From JAXLWB01 sp046328715 (GTDB lineage: Bacteria > Chloroflexota > Anaerolineae > Caldilineales > Caldilineaceae), in assembly GCA_046328715.1 (NCBI GenBank), contig JAXLWB010000002.1, forward strand, positions 124,001-188,000: a DNA stretch of 64,000 bases, read 5' to 3'. Within the stretch, counting starts at the first letter, position 1; the number at the start of each line of letters is the position of its first letter. A program made the position numbers and the translations under genes. The notes under the pieces were generated by a model. That model was not told where the DNA came from. It saw nothing but the letters and a program-made list of their open reading frames with translations, and did no database searches. Below, in pieces: positions 1-8,049 of this stretch.

Positions 1-371
1 AGGTGACGGACAGCGCGCCGCTGGATATAAGGCTCGGCTACTGCTCGCACTTCGATCCCCGTCATCACCCGGGTTGGAATGCCCATGCGTTCGAGAGCAT
101 CCTGAAGAGCCAAGGCATTAATCACCGTGGCCAACATTCCCATGTGGTCTGCGGTAACCCGCTCCATCCCGTGATCCAGCCCATCTTGCTTGCCTCGCCA
201 CAAGTTACCACCGCCGATAACGACGGCGCACTGCACACCAAGATTGACAATCTCCACTACCTTGCGTGCCAAAAATTCAGCCTGTGAGGGATTGATACCA
301 AAGCCACCCTCGCCAGCCAGTGCCTCACCACCCAGTTTGAGTAGAATACGTCGGTATTTGAGTTCAGCCAT
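1..371 (-). CDS. pyrH: UMP kinase, N-terminal part (runs off the window edge)
   Basis: UMP kinase phosphorylates UMP to UDP with ATP in cytoplasmic pyrimidine synthesis. The visible 123 residues begin MAELKYRRILLKLGGEAL. They contain the amino-acid-kinase phosphate-binding stretch VVIGGGNLWRG and the family-typical DHMGMLATVINALALQDAL. It follows tsf in the conserved bacterial order rpsB-tsf-pyrH. Two ATG codons are adjacent (374 and 371). The second is chosen because a GAGG lies 5 nt upstream of it. The 3' end lies outside the window. A strong hairpin separates it from tsf, so it may need its own promoter or readthrough. Confidence 0.96.
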   Translation of the reverse strand, partial: MAELKYRRILLKLGGEALAGEGGFGINPSQAEFLARKVVEIVNLGVQCAVVIGGGNLWRGKQDGLDHGMERVTADHMGMLATVINALALQDALERMGIPTRVMTGIEVRAVAEPYIQRRAVRH

Positions 372-482
372 CATAGCCTCATATCTATTCAATAGATATA
401 GGAGTTACACAGGTTACCGAGAAATTCAGTTCACGATAGACGCCTCTGAAGCGGCACATGTGTAAGTCCCGATATCCTACAA

Positions 483-510
483 AAACGCCCAGCCAATGGG
501 CTGGGCGTTT
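483..510 (-). terminator. Intrinsic terminator after tsf
   Basis: Perfect 12-bp stem (AAACGCCCAGCC with its complement) and a 4-nt loop. On the minus strand it is followed by T-rich sequence. It begins 3 nt after the tsf stop codon and separates rpsB-tsf from pyrH. The stem is flanked by A's on one side and T's on the other, so it could work in both directions. Confidence 0.85.
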
Positions 511-512
511 TA

Positions 513-1109
513 TCAACCACCAATCTCAAGTCTGGAGAAGCCTCCAACCTTGATGTTTTCGCCAAGTGTGGCGATTGCATTGGTGAGCATGGCCTGAATC
601 GTTATGTCAGGATTTTTGATGAAAGGCTGCTCAAGTAAACAGACTTCGCTGTACCATTTGTCAAGCTTGCCATCGAGAATCTTCTCGATTACATGGGCTG
701 GCTTGTTGCTGTCAGCCATCTGGGCGCGATAGATCTCTTTCTCTTTTTCGATTGCTGACTCGGGAACTTGAGCGCGTTCGACATAAAGCGGACGAGCCGC
801 GGTGATATGCATAGCCAGATCACGGGCGAGTTGTTGGAACTGATCCGTGCGTGCCACGAAGTCGGTTTCGCAATTCAGCTTGACCATACTGGCAACTTTG
901 CTATTGGTATGTACATAGCTACCAATCGTCCCCTCGTTGGCGTCGCGATCTGCTTTCTTGGCCGCTTTGGCGAGGCCTTTCTTGCGTAGATGCTCGACTG
1001 ACGCATCAAAGTCGCCATTGAACTCATCTAGTGCTTTCTTACAATCCAAGACACCTGCCCCGGTAGCGGCACGCAACTCTTGGACCATTTTTGCAGTAAC
1101 TTCTGCCAT
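513..1109 (-). CDS. tsf: Translation elongation factor Ts
   Basis: EF-Ts is the guanine-nucleotide exchange factor that releases GDP from EF-Tu in the cytoplasm. The 198-residue product has the N-terminal UBA-like segment (ELRAATGAGVLDCKKAL, about residues 11-27) and the exchange signature TDFVART at residues 82-88. At 198 aa it is the short form with one dimerization subdomain, as in Thermus (about 196 aa), not the 283-aa E. coli form. An AGGAG lies 8 nt before the ATG. It sits about 100 nt downstream of rpsB, so the two are probably cotranscribed, and it ends at the hairpin at 483-510. Confidence 0.98.
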   Translation of the reverse strand: MAEVTAKMVQELRAATGAGVLDCKKALDEFNGDFDASVEHLRKKGLAKAAKKADRDANEGTIGSYVHTNSKVASMVKLNCETDFVARTDQFQQLARDLAMHITAARPLYVERAQVPESAIEKEKEIYRAQMADSNKPAHVIEKILDGKLDKWYSEVCLLEQPFIKNPDITIQAMLTNAIATLGENIKVGGFSRLEIGG

Positions 1110-1213
1110 TCTTTCACTCCTATATTAATAGGTCTTTACAGCTATCTCGACTGATGCTTCTCGTCAACAACTGTGTAAGACCTGTAATCCGCTGTTGAGG
1201 ATGCGGCTATCCT

Positions 1214-2086
1214 CTATTCTCCATCCTCTCCAGTTGCCACGACTGCATCTGCGACCTCGCCACCCTCTTCTCCGGAAGCAAGGACCTCATCAAGATCAAT
1301 TTCCTTGATCGCCAGCTTGCGTAAAGTACTTGGACCAAGGTATTGCTCCATCTCGGCGCGGTCATCCTGGCTTACCTGACCGATATCCACGGCTTCAACC
1401 TCGCGGATACGTTGTCCTTCTTCGGCGGCATCGGCAATTACTTTGACAATTAGCTTGACGGAGCGGATGGCATCGTCATTGCTGGGGATGACATGGTCGA
1501 TCTTGGTCGGATCGGCGTTGGTATCCACCATACCCACCATCGGGATCTTCATGCGGGAGGCTTCGGATACTGCTAAGTCTTCCATCGATGTATCGACGAT
1601 GAAGAGCATATCGGGCAATTTGCGCAGAGTCTTCAAACCACCGATGCGCTCATTGAGTTTGTCGACTTCGCGCTGAATGGTCAGACGTTCTTTCTTGGTC
1701 AAATTGCGGAACTCACCACTGTCCATGCGGCGTTCCAGGTCAAGCAAGTGGCGAATACGCTGCTGGATAGTGTTCCAGTTAGTCAAAGTACCGCCCAACC
1801 AACGATGATTGATATAGGGCATACTGCAACGCTCGGCTTCGGACTGTACCGTAGCCTGAGCCTGTCGCTTGGTGCCGACAAATAAGACTGTGCCACCTCT
1901 GGAAACTGTGCTACGAATTGACTGAGCTGCGTTTTCCAACAAACCTAAGGTTTGCTGCAAATCAATAATATGGACGCCGCTGCGCTCTGTGAAAATATAA
2001 GGGCGCATCTTGGGGTTCCACCGCCGGGTGCGATGTCCAAAATGGACACCCGCCTCCAGCAGTTCCTTCATAGAAACCACTGCCAT
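1214..2086 (-). CDS. rpsB: 30S ribosomal protein S2
   Basis: Ribosomal protein S2 binds late on the back of the 30S subunit. The 290 residues start with the conserved MAVVSMKELLEAGVHFGHRTRRWNP and include the S2 hallmarks FVGTKRQAQ, NHRWLGGTLTNW and PDMLFIVDT. It is longer than the usual 230-260 aa because of an acidic, alanine-rich C-terminal tail after about residue 255, a common lineage-specific extension. An AGGAG lies 8 nt upstream of the ATG. The promoter at 2220-2249 gives a leader of roughly 125 nt, where S2 autoregulation could act (inference from other bacteria; no S2 leader structure was identified here). Confidence 0.98.
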   Translation of the reverse strand: MAVVSMKELLEAGVHFGHRTRRWNPKMRPYIFTERSGVHIIDLQQTLGLLENAAQSIRSTVSRGGTVLFVGTKRQAQATVQSEAERCSMPYINHRWLGGTLTNWNTIQQRIRHLLDLERRMDSGEFRNLTKKERLTIQREVDKLNERIGGLKTLRKLPDMLFIVDTSMEDLAVSEASRMKIPMVGMVDTNADPTKIDHVIPSNDDAIRSVKLIVKVIADAAEEGQRIREVEAVDIGQVSQDDRAEMEQYLGPSTLRKLAIKEIDLDEVLASGEEGGEVADAVVATGEDGE

Positions 2087-2219
2087 TCGATTCTCCTTAT
2101 TGGTTATTCTTCCGCCCCGTTCATCCCAAAGGGTGACTGACAGACAAGCATCAGCACCAACCCTCCAGTCCCGGAGCGTGTTTGATAGAAATATGGCCTC
2201 GTTTTGATGCCAAGAAAGT

Positions 2220-2249
2220 AGTATAGCACAAAAGAGGTAAGAAATTCAA
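2220..2249 (-). promoter_or_regulatory. Sigma-70-type promoter of rpsB-tsf
   Basis: Reading the minus strand: -35 TTGAAT (2249-2244), 18-nt spacer, -10 TATACT (2225-2220), preceded by TGC as an extended -10. It lies about 130 nt upstream of rpsB. Confidence 0.7.
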
Positions 2250-2278
2250 ATTTTATGATTGCGAATTTTTTCGAAGTT

Positions 2279-2998
2279 TCACTCGGCCTGATCTTTCTTG
2301 AAATCGGTAAAGCGATAGCCAAGGCTCCGTTCCGTGAAAATATATTTGGGGTCAGCCGGATCCACTTCGATCTTTTTGCGGAGGTAGGTAATATAGAGAC
2401 GGAGCAGGTGATTGTCATTCACATACTCGTGGCCCCAAACCTTAGTGAGCAATGTTTCATGGGGCACAACCCAACCAGCATTTTGGATCAGGTGATAGAG
2501 CAGACGATATTCAGTGGGACGCAGATTGATACGCTCACCTTCGACAATCACATCACGGCGCTGGAGATCGACTTGTAGACGGTCGTCGATCTTGAGGATC
2601 TGTTTGTCTGGGCGGCTGGCTGGCTCAAAACGACGCAGCACCGCCCGAATGCGGCTGGACAACTCGCGCGGGCTGAAGGGCTTGGTGATATAATCATCAG
2701 CGCCAAGGTCAAGACCTTTTACCTTGTCGCTTTCATCGGAGCGCACGGTCAGCATCAACACGGCGGCATCGCTGATTTCACGGATGCGCTTGAGCGTTTC
2801 AAAGCCATCCAAGCCGGGCATCTCCACATCTAACAGCACGAGATCAGGATTGTGGTCGCGTACCTTCTCCAAGGCCTGGATGCCATTGTTAGCCTCGATG
2901 GTAATATACCCTTCAAGATCCAGATTCATTTTCACAAAGCGCACCATGCGCGGCTCGTCGTCAACGACGAGAATAGTAGTTTTAGGTTGGGTGGACAT
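2279..2998 (-). CDS. OmpR/PhoB-family DNA-binding response regulator
   Basis: Two-component transcription regulator of 239 aa. The receiver domain (about 8-120) has the acidic pair D13/D14, phospho-acceptor D57 in LVLLDVEMPG, T84 and K106 in ITKPFSPREL. The winged-helix domain (about 130-233) ends in the typical Trans_reg_C pattern (NDNHLLRLYITYLRKKIE, then YIFTERSLGYRF). No histidine kinase gene is adjacent, so it is an orphan in this window. There is no Shine-Dalgarno sequence. Instead a good promoter places its -10 hexamer 9 nt before the ATG (3008-3036), which implies a leaderless mRNA. The regulated genes cannot be read from the sequence. Confidence 0.96.
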   Translation of the reverse strand: MSTQPKTTILVVDDEPRMVRFVKMNLDLEGYITIEANNGIQALEKVRDHNPDLVLLDVEMPGLDGFETLKRIREISDAAVLMLTVRSDESDKVKGLDLGADDYITKPFSPRELSSRIRAVLRRFEPASRPDKQILKIDDRLQVDLQRRDVIVEGERINLRPTEYRLLYHLIQNAGWVVPHETLLTKVWGHEYVNDNHLLRLYITYLRKKIEVDPADPKYIFTERSLGYRFTDFKKDQAE

Positions 2999-3007
2999 AA
3001 TAAAAAT

Positions 3008-3036
3008 AGTATATGTAGTTTTGCCTCAGTTGTAAA
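3008..3036 (-). promoter_or_regulatory. Promoter of the response regulator, placed for leaderless transcription
   Basis: Minus strand: TTTACA (3036-3031), exactly 17 nt, TATACT (3013-3008), then 9 nt to the ATG at 2998. The predicted transcription start falls on or within 2-3 nt of the start codon, and no Shine-Dalgarno is present. Confidence 0.7.
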
Positions 3037-3076
3037 GGCAAATGTGGCAAGGGGTGCTACTGTGTATTAACTGGCA

Positions 3077-4579
3077 TTAATTGAACGCTATACATTTTCC
3101 AACTTTCAACACCTCAAAGGGAGCAAATAGTTCTCTATGCTCAATGGTACAGCCTTGAGACAAAAAAGGTAGGAAAGCGAGTTCTCGCCGCTTATCGTAC
3201 ATGATCCAAAAGCTCGGGTACTTGAGTATATCAACTCGTTGGTAAGGCCTTTCAAAACCAACTGTCCCTCGTAATATCAGTAAGTTCTTACTAAACATAA
3301 GAGACCCATCTACCGTTAGCGGTTTGGCATATACTGATTCGTTCCCACGCAAGTAAAAACTAGCCACTCCATCCAATGAGTAGTGAAGAGATATAATCGC
3401 ATCCGCTGGCGACATATGCTGCTGAACATAGCGTACAGCTAGTCCTTCCGGGCTCTTTGTGGTCGTCCAATAGATGTATGTTCCCCATCCACTAGCCAAG
3501 ACCATAGTAATATAAAAGCACACAAATATGAAATGACTATACAGAGATTTTTCAACCTTTATACAGGCTTGTATGCCCAACGAGGTTAACAAAAAAAGTG
3601 AGGGCAGAATGACTATGAATTGTCGTGACTGAAAGACAGGCATATGCCATCCAAACATTTGCACACCGATTACGAAAAACAGAACTAGTGGTATGATTAA
3701 TTGGGCAACTAGGTAAAAACCAAAACGGCGTTGCATTTGGGGGAGAGTTACTATTCCAATCACAATCAACATACCAAACAAAATAGGAAGGACCAAGGTT
3801 CCCCAGTTTACTCCGTAACGAATTGGGTCACCTGCCAACAATGCCTGTATCATTATTACCCAAGTAAGCGAAGCCGTACTACTTGTTCGAGCGAGATCTG
3901 ATGACAAATTTTGAACTAACAAAGAGAGTAATGGCAAGGCTGTAATGCCCATACAAACGCAAATCGTGATTATCCTCCACCTAAACTGGTAGATAATTAG
4001 AAGATATAAGCTCTGAATAGCAACAATCAAGAAATACGCATAGGCAATGTAGAGGCCCAAAACGCTCAAACCAGCCCATAATAGCAACGGCAAAGAGAAC
4101 TCTTTTTGTTTGTCAGATAAACTTGAACATTGAAAAACAAGCAGGGTGGTTACTGCGCTCACAGCCATTGCAATAATGTACGATCTTGCTTCCTGACTAA
4201 AGTATAGTACTTCTGGAGAAATCATCAGGAGAAGGGAAGTCAATAATGCAGCCCAACGGTTTGTCAACTTTTTAGCAACAGAATAAATCGCAAGCAATGC
4301 TAGTGCCGCACTCAGTGCTGAGAACCAACGTAAGCCAATCTCTGTTGCGCTGACGATAGAGGCAAGTTTTAGCAGTAAGTAATAAAGCGGAGGATGTGAT
4401 TCATAGAAGCTATTTTGGATGATTCTTAGAGGATTTTGGATACTAATTTGATAGCTATAGGCCTCATCCAGCCAAAGTGGATTCCAAGTTATGCGATACA
4501 GCCGTGAAACGAATACAATAAGAAAAATGAAGCGGTATTCTTTGTCATAGTCTTTTGGCCATCGAATTTGTTTTAGCAT
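3077..4579 (-). CDS. GT39/ArnT-like membrane glycosyltransferase
   Basis: A 500-residue integral membrane protein with about ten hydrophobic segments, of the GT-C fold. The first periplasmic loop carries WLDEAYS (residues 37-42) and then SHPPLYYLLLKL (61 on), the acidic and HPPLYY signatures of the PMT/ArnT superfamily. Such enzymes transfer a sugar from a polyprenyl-phosphate donor on the outer face of the cytoplasmic membrane. The acceptor is unknown. It follows a run of co-oriented membrane and phosphatase genes (4642-10775) and probably belongs to that cell-surface glycan cluster. No clear Shine-Dalgarno precedes the ATG. Confidence 0.85.
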   Translation of the reverse strand: MLKQIRWPKDYDKEYRFIFLIVFVSRLYRITWNPLWLDEAYSYQISIQNPLRIIQNSFYESHPPLYYLLLKLASIVSATEIGLRWFSALSAALALLAIYSVAKKLTNRWAALLTSLLLMISPEVLYFSQEARSYIIAMAVSAVTTLLVFQCSSLSDKQKEFSLPLLLWAGLSVLGLYIAYAYFLIVAIQSLYLLIIYQFRWRIITICVCMGITALPLLSLLVQNLSSDLARTSSTASLTWVIMIQALLAGDPIRYGVNWGTLVLPILFGMLIVIGIVTLPQMQRRFGFYLVAQLIIPLVLFFVIGVQMFGWHMPVFQSRQFIVILPSLFLLTSLGIQACIKVEKSLYSHFIFVCFYITMVLASGWGTYIYWTTTKSPEGLAVRYVQQHMSPADAIISLHYSLDGVASFYLRGNESVYAKPLTVDGSLMFSKNLLILRGTVGFERPYQRVDILKYPSFWIMYDKRRELAFLPFLSQGCTIEHRELFAPFEVLKVGKCIAFN

Positions 4580-4641
4580 GATCTAGATCAAAATTTTGCC
4601 TAGAAGAGTATGTAACCACATGGCTTATACTACAAATTCAT

Positions 4642-6573
4642 TTACGACTGATCACATACCGCACGATCAAAGGCCCAAACTTGGGATTTATCTTCAATAT
4701 GGAGTAAACGGAAATCAGCGTTCTGCTCAAGCCACTCGGTAGGAATGAGCGGATTTGCCCCCATACCTCCTGCGCCTTGCTTCTCTCCGATGAATACATG
4801 TGTAATGGCTGCTCCACAAAGAATTTCACGTAATCGCAGTTGCTCACCATGACTTTCACGAACATTGATTACAAATTGACGGAAAAATGTTCGGTCTATC
4901 GTCTTAGGAAGTGCCTCCGTTGAGTAAAGGATGGGTGGCACAGTCGCTTCCCGTTTCGTGTAAAATGGCAACCACCATCCAGCATCAGAACCGACAACCA
5001 CACTATCTCCATATGCTAAAAAGCCATTCACAAGGAAACGCGTATTAGTAGATGTATTTTCTCGAATCCACGAGAATGCTTTGATATCACTATCGGTTAC
5101 GAGTTGATAAAAGGTATCAACAATTCTCTTCTGTACTTCAAAGCCTACTATCAGCAGAATGAGAATCATAGAAACATAAATCACATGTCCGCTGTTCAAC
5201 TTCATAATAAAGTTGCTCGCCATTCCTCCTAGCCAACCTAACACTATGGCGATAACTATGTAAGCGCCAATAATAAGCAAAAAATTCGTCACTAGGCCAG
5301 TGCCGCCCAAACCGAGCAGAAATGGGTTGGCTGCTCCAAAAGACAATCCACACCACATCAGCAAACAGAGAGATAAATAACGATTTTTCCATAGGCCTAG
5401 CAGCAAACCAATAACCGCAATTTGCCAAAGAAAGTAGGGGTAATAAACATTTAGACTCTGCCATACAGTTAGTTCTGCTTGATTTACAGTCGAATCTACA
5501 GCTCGATTACTAAGTGCACCCGCTAACCATAGTAAGCGGCCATTCTGTACAATCAACAACCAGGGAAAAACGATAAGTCCCGCACCAACCAGCATACTTA
5601 CGAATCCCCAGAGCCGGCGGCTCCATGATAGCCAGTACCTGTGGTGATACCAACCGTTCCAAATAAACCAAGCAATTCCGGCGGTCACCGAAATTACAGC
5701 AATGCGGTAGTGAGTTAAAGCAAGTCCACTGCTAGTTAGTGTAATCCCGAGCAATAGCCTCGTCTTGAGTTTTGACCGCTCTATTAACCATTCATCTAAT
5801 AACCAAACAAATACGGGCAGTATTACCTGTGCAGCGAGCTGTGTATAACGTCCCCAATTGACATAGTAAGCTGGCATTTGTGTAAAAAGGCCAGCAACCA
5901 TAATCGCGCAAATACCGGCAAATTGATCCCCTCGGGCAAGTTTCGTAGTAAGCGGATAAAGTACACATATAGCCGCCAGATTAAGCATTTGACTACCAAC
6001 CAGTACGGCTTGTTCGGCACTTATACCACTGACCCAAGACCAACAAGCAATCAAAATATGATAGCCAAAATGATAGGTAAAAGTCTGTATAGGTGCGTAA
6101 GGTTCCCAAGATTGAAACAGCCCATTATGATCAAGTATTAGCTGCACGATCATGGTATGGTGAACCGAATCACCCCAAGCGGGTGCAACCATTTGGCTAA
6201 TTGCACCTTGACGGTTGTAAGCAATCCATAACACTATAATCAGCCAAACCAAATCAAATAGCTGTATCTTCGGCAACTTGCTGGAAAATAATGTCGAGAG
6301 AGCAGAGTAGATATAGAGCCGATTATTCCACAATAAAAACAACAAAAATATTTCTCCAGGCAGCCACGCCAACCACTTACCCAAAGTAATGTCAGCAACA
6401 TATGTCCACAGTGCTAAGATAGGATAAAGGGGCAGGCACAATCCTAAGGAGAGACCAATCTGCTCACCCCATGAGAATGGGCGAGTCGGAAACAAAAATC
6501 GAAGGATTACGAGTCCGGGAAGAACGTAAAGAAAAGTTGCAGTTAAAAGATTAAGGAGTAAATGAAGGAGCAT
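4642..6573 (-). CDS. Large polytopic membrane protein with DSVHHT motif (GT-C-like)
   Basis: 643 residues with about 14 hydrophobic helices and a soluble C-terminal tail of about 150 residues. Function is not established. After the first helices it has GDSVHHT (134-140), then TFTYHFGYH (164-172), and later NWGRYTQ. The same three motifs occur in the 657-aa protein at 8050-10023, so the two are paralogues. An acidic residue next to paired histidines in the first large loop, together with the length, resembles GT-C enzymes and DUF6541-like proteins (my recollection). An outward-facing glycosyltransferase is a reasonable guess. It lies 51 nt downstream of a sulfatase-like gene on the same strand. 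Confidence 0.7.
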   Translation of the reverse strand: MLLHLLLNLLTATFLYVLPGLVILRFLFPTRPFSWGEQIGLSLGLCLPLYPILALWTYVADITLGKWLAWLPGEIFLLFLLWNNRLYIYSALSTLFSSKLPKIQLFDLVWLIIVLWIAYNRQGAISQMVAPAWGDSVHHTMIVQLILDHNGLFQSWEPYAPIQTFTYHFGYHILIACWSWVSGISAEQAVLVGSQMLNLAAICVLYPLTTKLARGDQFAGICAIMVAGLFTQMPAYYVNWGRYTQLAAQVILPVFVWLLDEWLIERSKLKTRLLLGITLTSSGLALTHYRIAVISVTAGIAWFIWNGWYHHRYWLSWSRRLWGFVSMLVGAGLIVFPWLLIVQNGRLLWLAGALSNRAVDSTVNQAELTVWQSLNVYYPYFLWQIAVIGLLLGLWKNRYLSLCLLMWCGLSFGAANPFLLGLGGTGLVTNFLLIIGAYIVIAIVLGWLGGMASNFIMKLNSGHVIYVSMILILLIVGFEVQKRIVDTFYQLVTDSDIKAFSWIRENTSTNTRFLVNGFLAYGDSVVVGSDAGWWLPFYTKREATVPPILYSTEALPKTIDRTFFRQFVINVRESHGEQLRLREILCGAAITHVFIGEKQGAGGMGANPLIPTEWLEQNADFRLLHIEDKSQVWAFDRAVCDQS

Positions 6574-6624
6574 TCGGCCGCTAATTGGTGGGTTTGGGTT
6601 AGAGAATTATGATAGGAACCGATA

Positions 6625-8040
6625 TTAACTTCTACTCGATGCAATCGAGCTGCCATAGTGCAATAAGGGCAACGATACAGGATATGGAAAAAATTGCGAA
6701 GTCAAAATTCTAGTTAATTGGTTCACAATTTCTGGATACTTTAGAACTTCGTCCTCTACTTCGAATATAGAAGCATTTTCTGGTCGAAACAGTTCGGATG
6801 TTAGAGAATCATTAAACTGACGAATAAGTTTCCACTCATCCTTTCTTATTGCATGAATTGGATTATTCGGAGCGAACCAAAGGTCAGAATTTCCTCCAAC
6901 TTCACTAAAAATGATACGCTCGTATTCTTTCTGCGGATCCTCAATCCATGGTCGTAAGTTTAAACCATGTAATGATTCTGGTATAGCAACATTTGCATAT
7001 GCTAGAAGGGTTGGTAGAACATCCATATTCTGGACACGATGCGAGAATGTATTACCTTTATTGATAACGCCGTCATAACGCATAAGAAGAGGTACACGTA
7101 AAACTTCATCATATAACATACTACCATGAACCCAACAATTATGTTCACCGAACATTTCTCCATGATCGCCACAGACTACTATTAATGTATTCTGCAGGAA
7201 ACCGTTTTGCTCCAAATTTGTCATAAACCTTCCAAATTCATTGTCCCAATAGGCAATTTCACCATCGTATAGCGCGATCAAATGCGCTTTATCCCTTTCG
7301 GTAAGCGCTAATTTACCTTCAGTAGTATCTTGACCATCCTTATAGATTTCAGCGGTTAATTCCCCTTGGTAGGTAGGATCATACAAATCAGAATAAGGGC
7401 TAGGGGCATTATACCAGCTGTGTGGATCAAAATGATAGAGATATAAGAAGAGTGGTTGTGTTGAGTTGAGAGTTCGATTAGCGAATAACCAATCTAAAGC
7501 TAATTGATTAACTTCATGAGCTGTACCCTTATTAGAGGTTGGACGTGTAGTTAAGGAGTCGTCATAATGATCAAATCCTCGTCCAAACCCAAACCTTTTC
7601 TGAAAGACATAGGGTGTTACAAAACCAGCTGTTTGATACCCTTCTTTGTGTAGATACTGAGCAAGCAACTGTACATGCTCGTCTATAGGGTTTGTAGAAA
7701 AATTCCAAGAAGCACCTACAAGTGAAGGGAGAAGACCACTAAGTATTGAAGCATTTGCTGGGTATGTCCAAGGAGCCGTTGAAAATGTATGAGGAAAATC
7801 TATACCTTCCTGAGCCATCCAGCGATTCAGGTTAGGAGTCGTATCACGTAAATAACCATGAAAAGACAAGTGATCGGAACGCAGTGCATCAACCATAATC
7901 AACACGATGTTAGGGGATGCCGTTAAGCTTCTCTCTGTTACTGAATATGATTTTAGAGCTTGAAGTCTTAAGGGTGGAAACATCGACAATGCTAATCCAA
8001 AAGTACTAATTTGTAGTAACTTCCTTCTTAGAAAATCCAT
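6625..8040 (-). CDS. Exported sulfatase-fold hydrolase or transferase with Thr at the nucleophile position
   Basis: 471 residues of the alkaline-phosphatase superfamily (sulfatase branch). The N-terminus MDFLRRKLLQISTFGLALSM has an RR pair and a hydrophobic core, so it is exported, possibly by Tat. Metal ligands are visible at VDALRSDH (D51) and later at VCGDHGEMFGEH. The catalytic site reads APWTYPANASILSG (89-102) in place of the C/S-x-P-x-R of true sulfatases. A formylglycine-dependent sulfatase is therefore unlikely. A Thr nucleophile points to a phospho- or phosphoethanolamine/glycerol-transferase-like activity. Its place between the two DSVHHT membrane paralogues suggests it modifies their surface glycan. 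Confidence 0.85.
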   Translation of the reverse strand: MDFLRRKLLQISTFGLALSMFPPLRLQALKSYSVTERSLTASPNIVLIMVDALRSDHLSFHGYLRDTTPNLNRWMAQEGIDFPHTFSTAPWTYPANASILSGLLPSLVGASWNFSTNPIDEHVQLLAQYLHKEGYQTAGFVTPYVFQKRFGFGRGFDHYDDSLTTRPTSNKGTAHEVNQLALDWLFANRTLNSTQPLFLYLYHFDPHSWYNAPSPYSDLYDPTYQGELTAEIYKDGQDTTEGKLALTERDKAHLIALYDGEIAYWDNEFGRFMTNLEQNGFLQNTLIVVCGDHGEMFGEHNCWVHGSMLYDEVLRVPLLMRYDGVINKGNTFSHRVQNMDVLPTLLAYANVAIPESLHGLNLRPWIEDPQKEYERIIFSEVGGNSDLWFAPNNPIHAIRKDEWKLIRQFNDSLTSELFRPENASIFEVEDEVLKYPEIVNQLTRILTSQFFPYPVSLPLLHYGSSIASSRS

Positions 8041-8049
8041 AATGGTGTC

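Noticed and set aside
381..399. 19-bp near-perfect palindrome ATATCTATT-C-AATAGATAT between tsf and pyrH
   Set aside because: A/T-rich with a 1-nt loop. It could be an operator, but nothing else supports a function.
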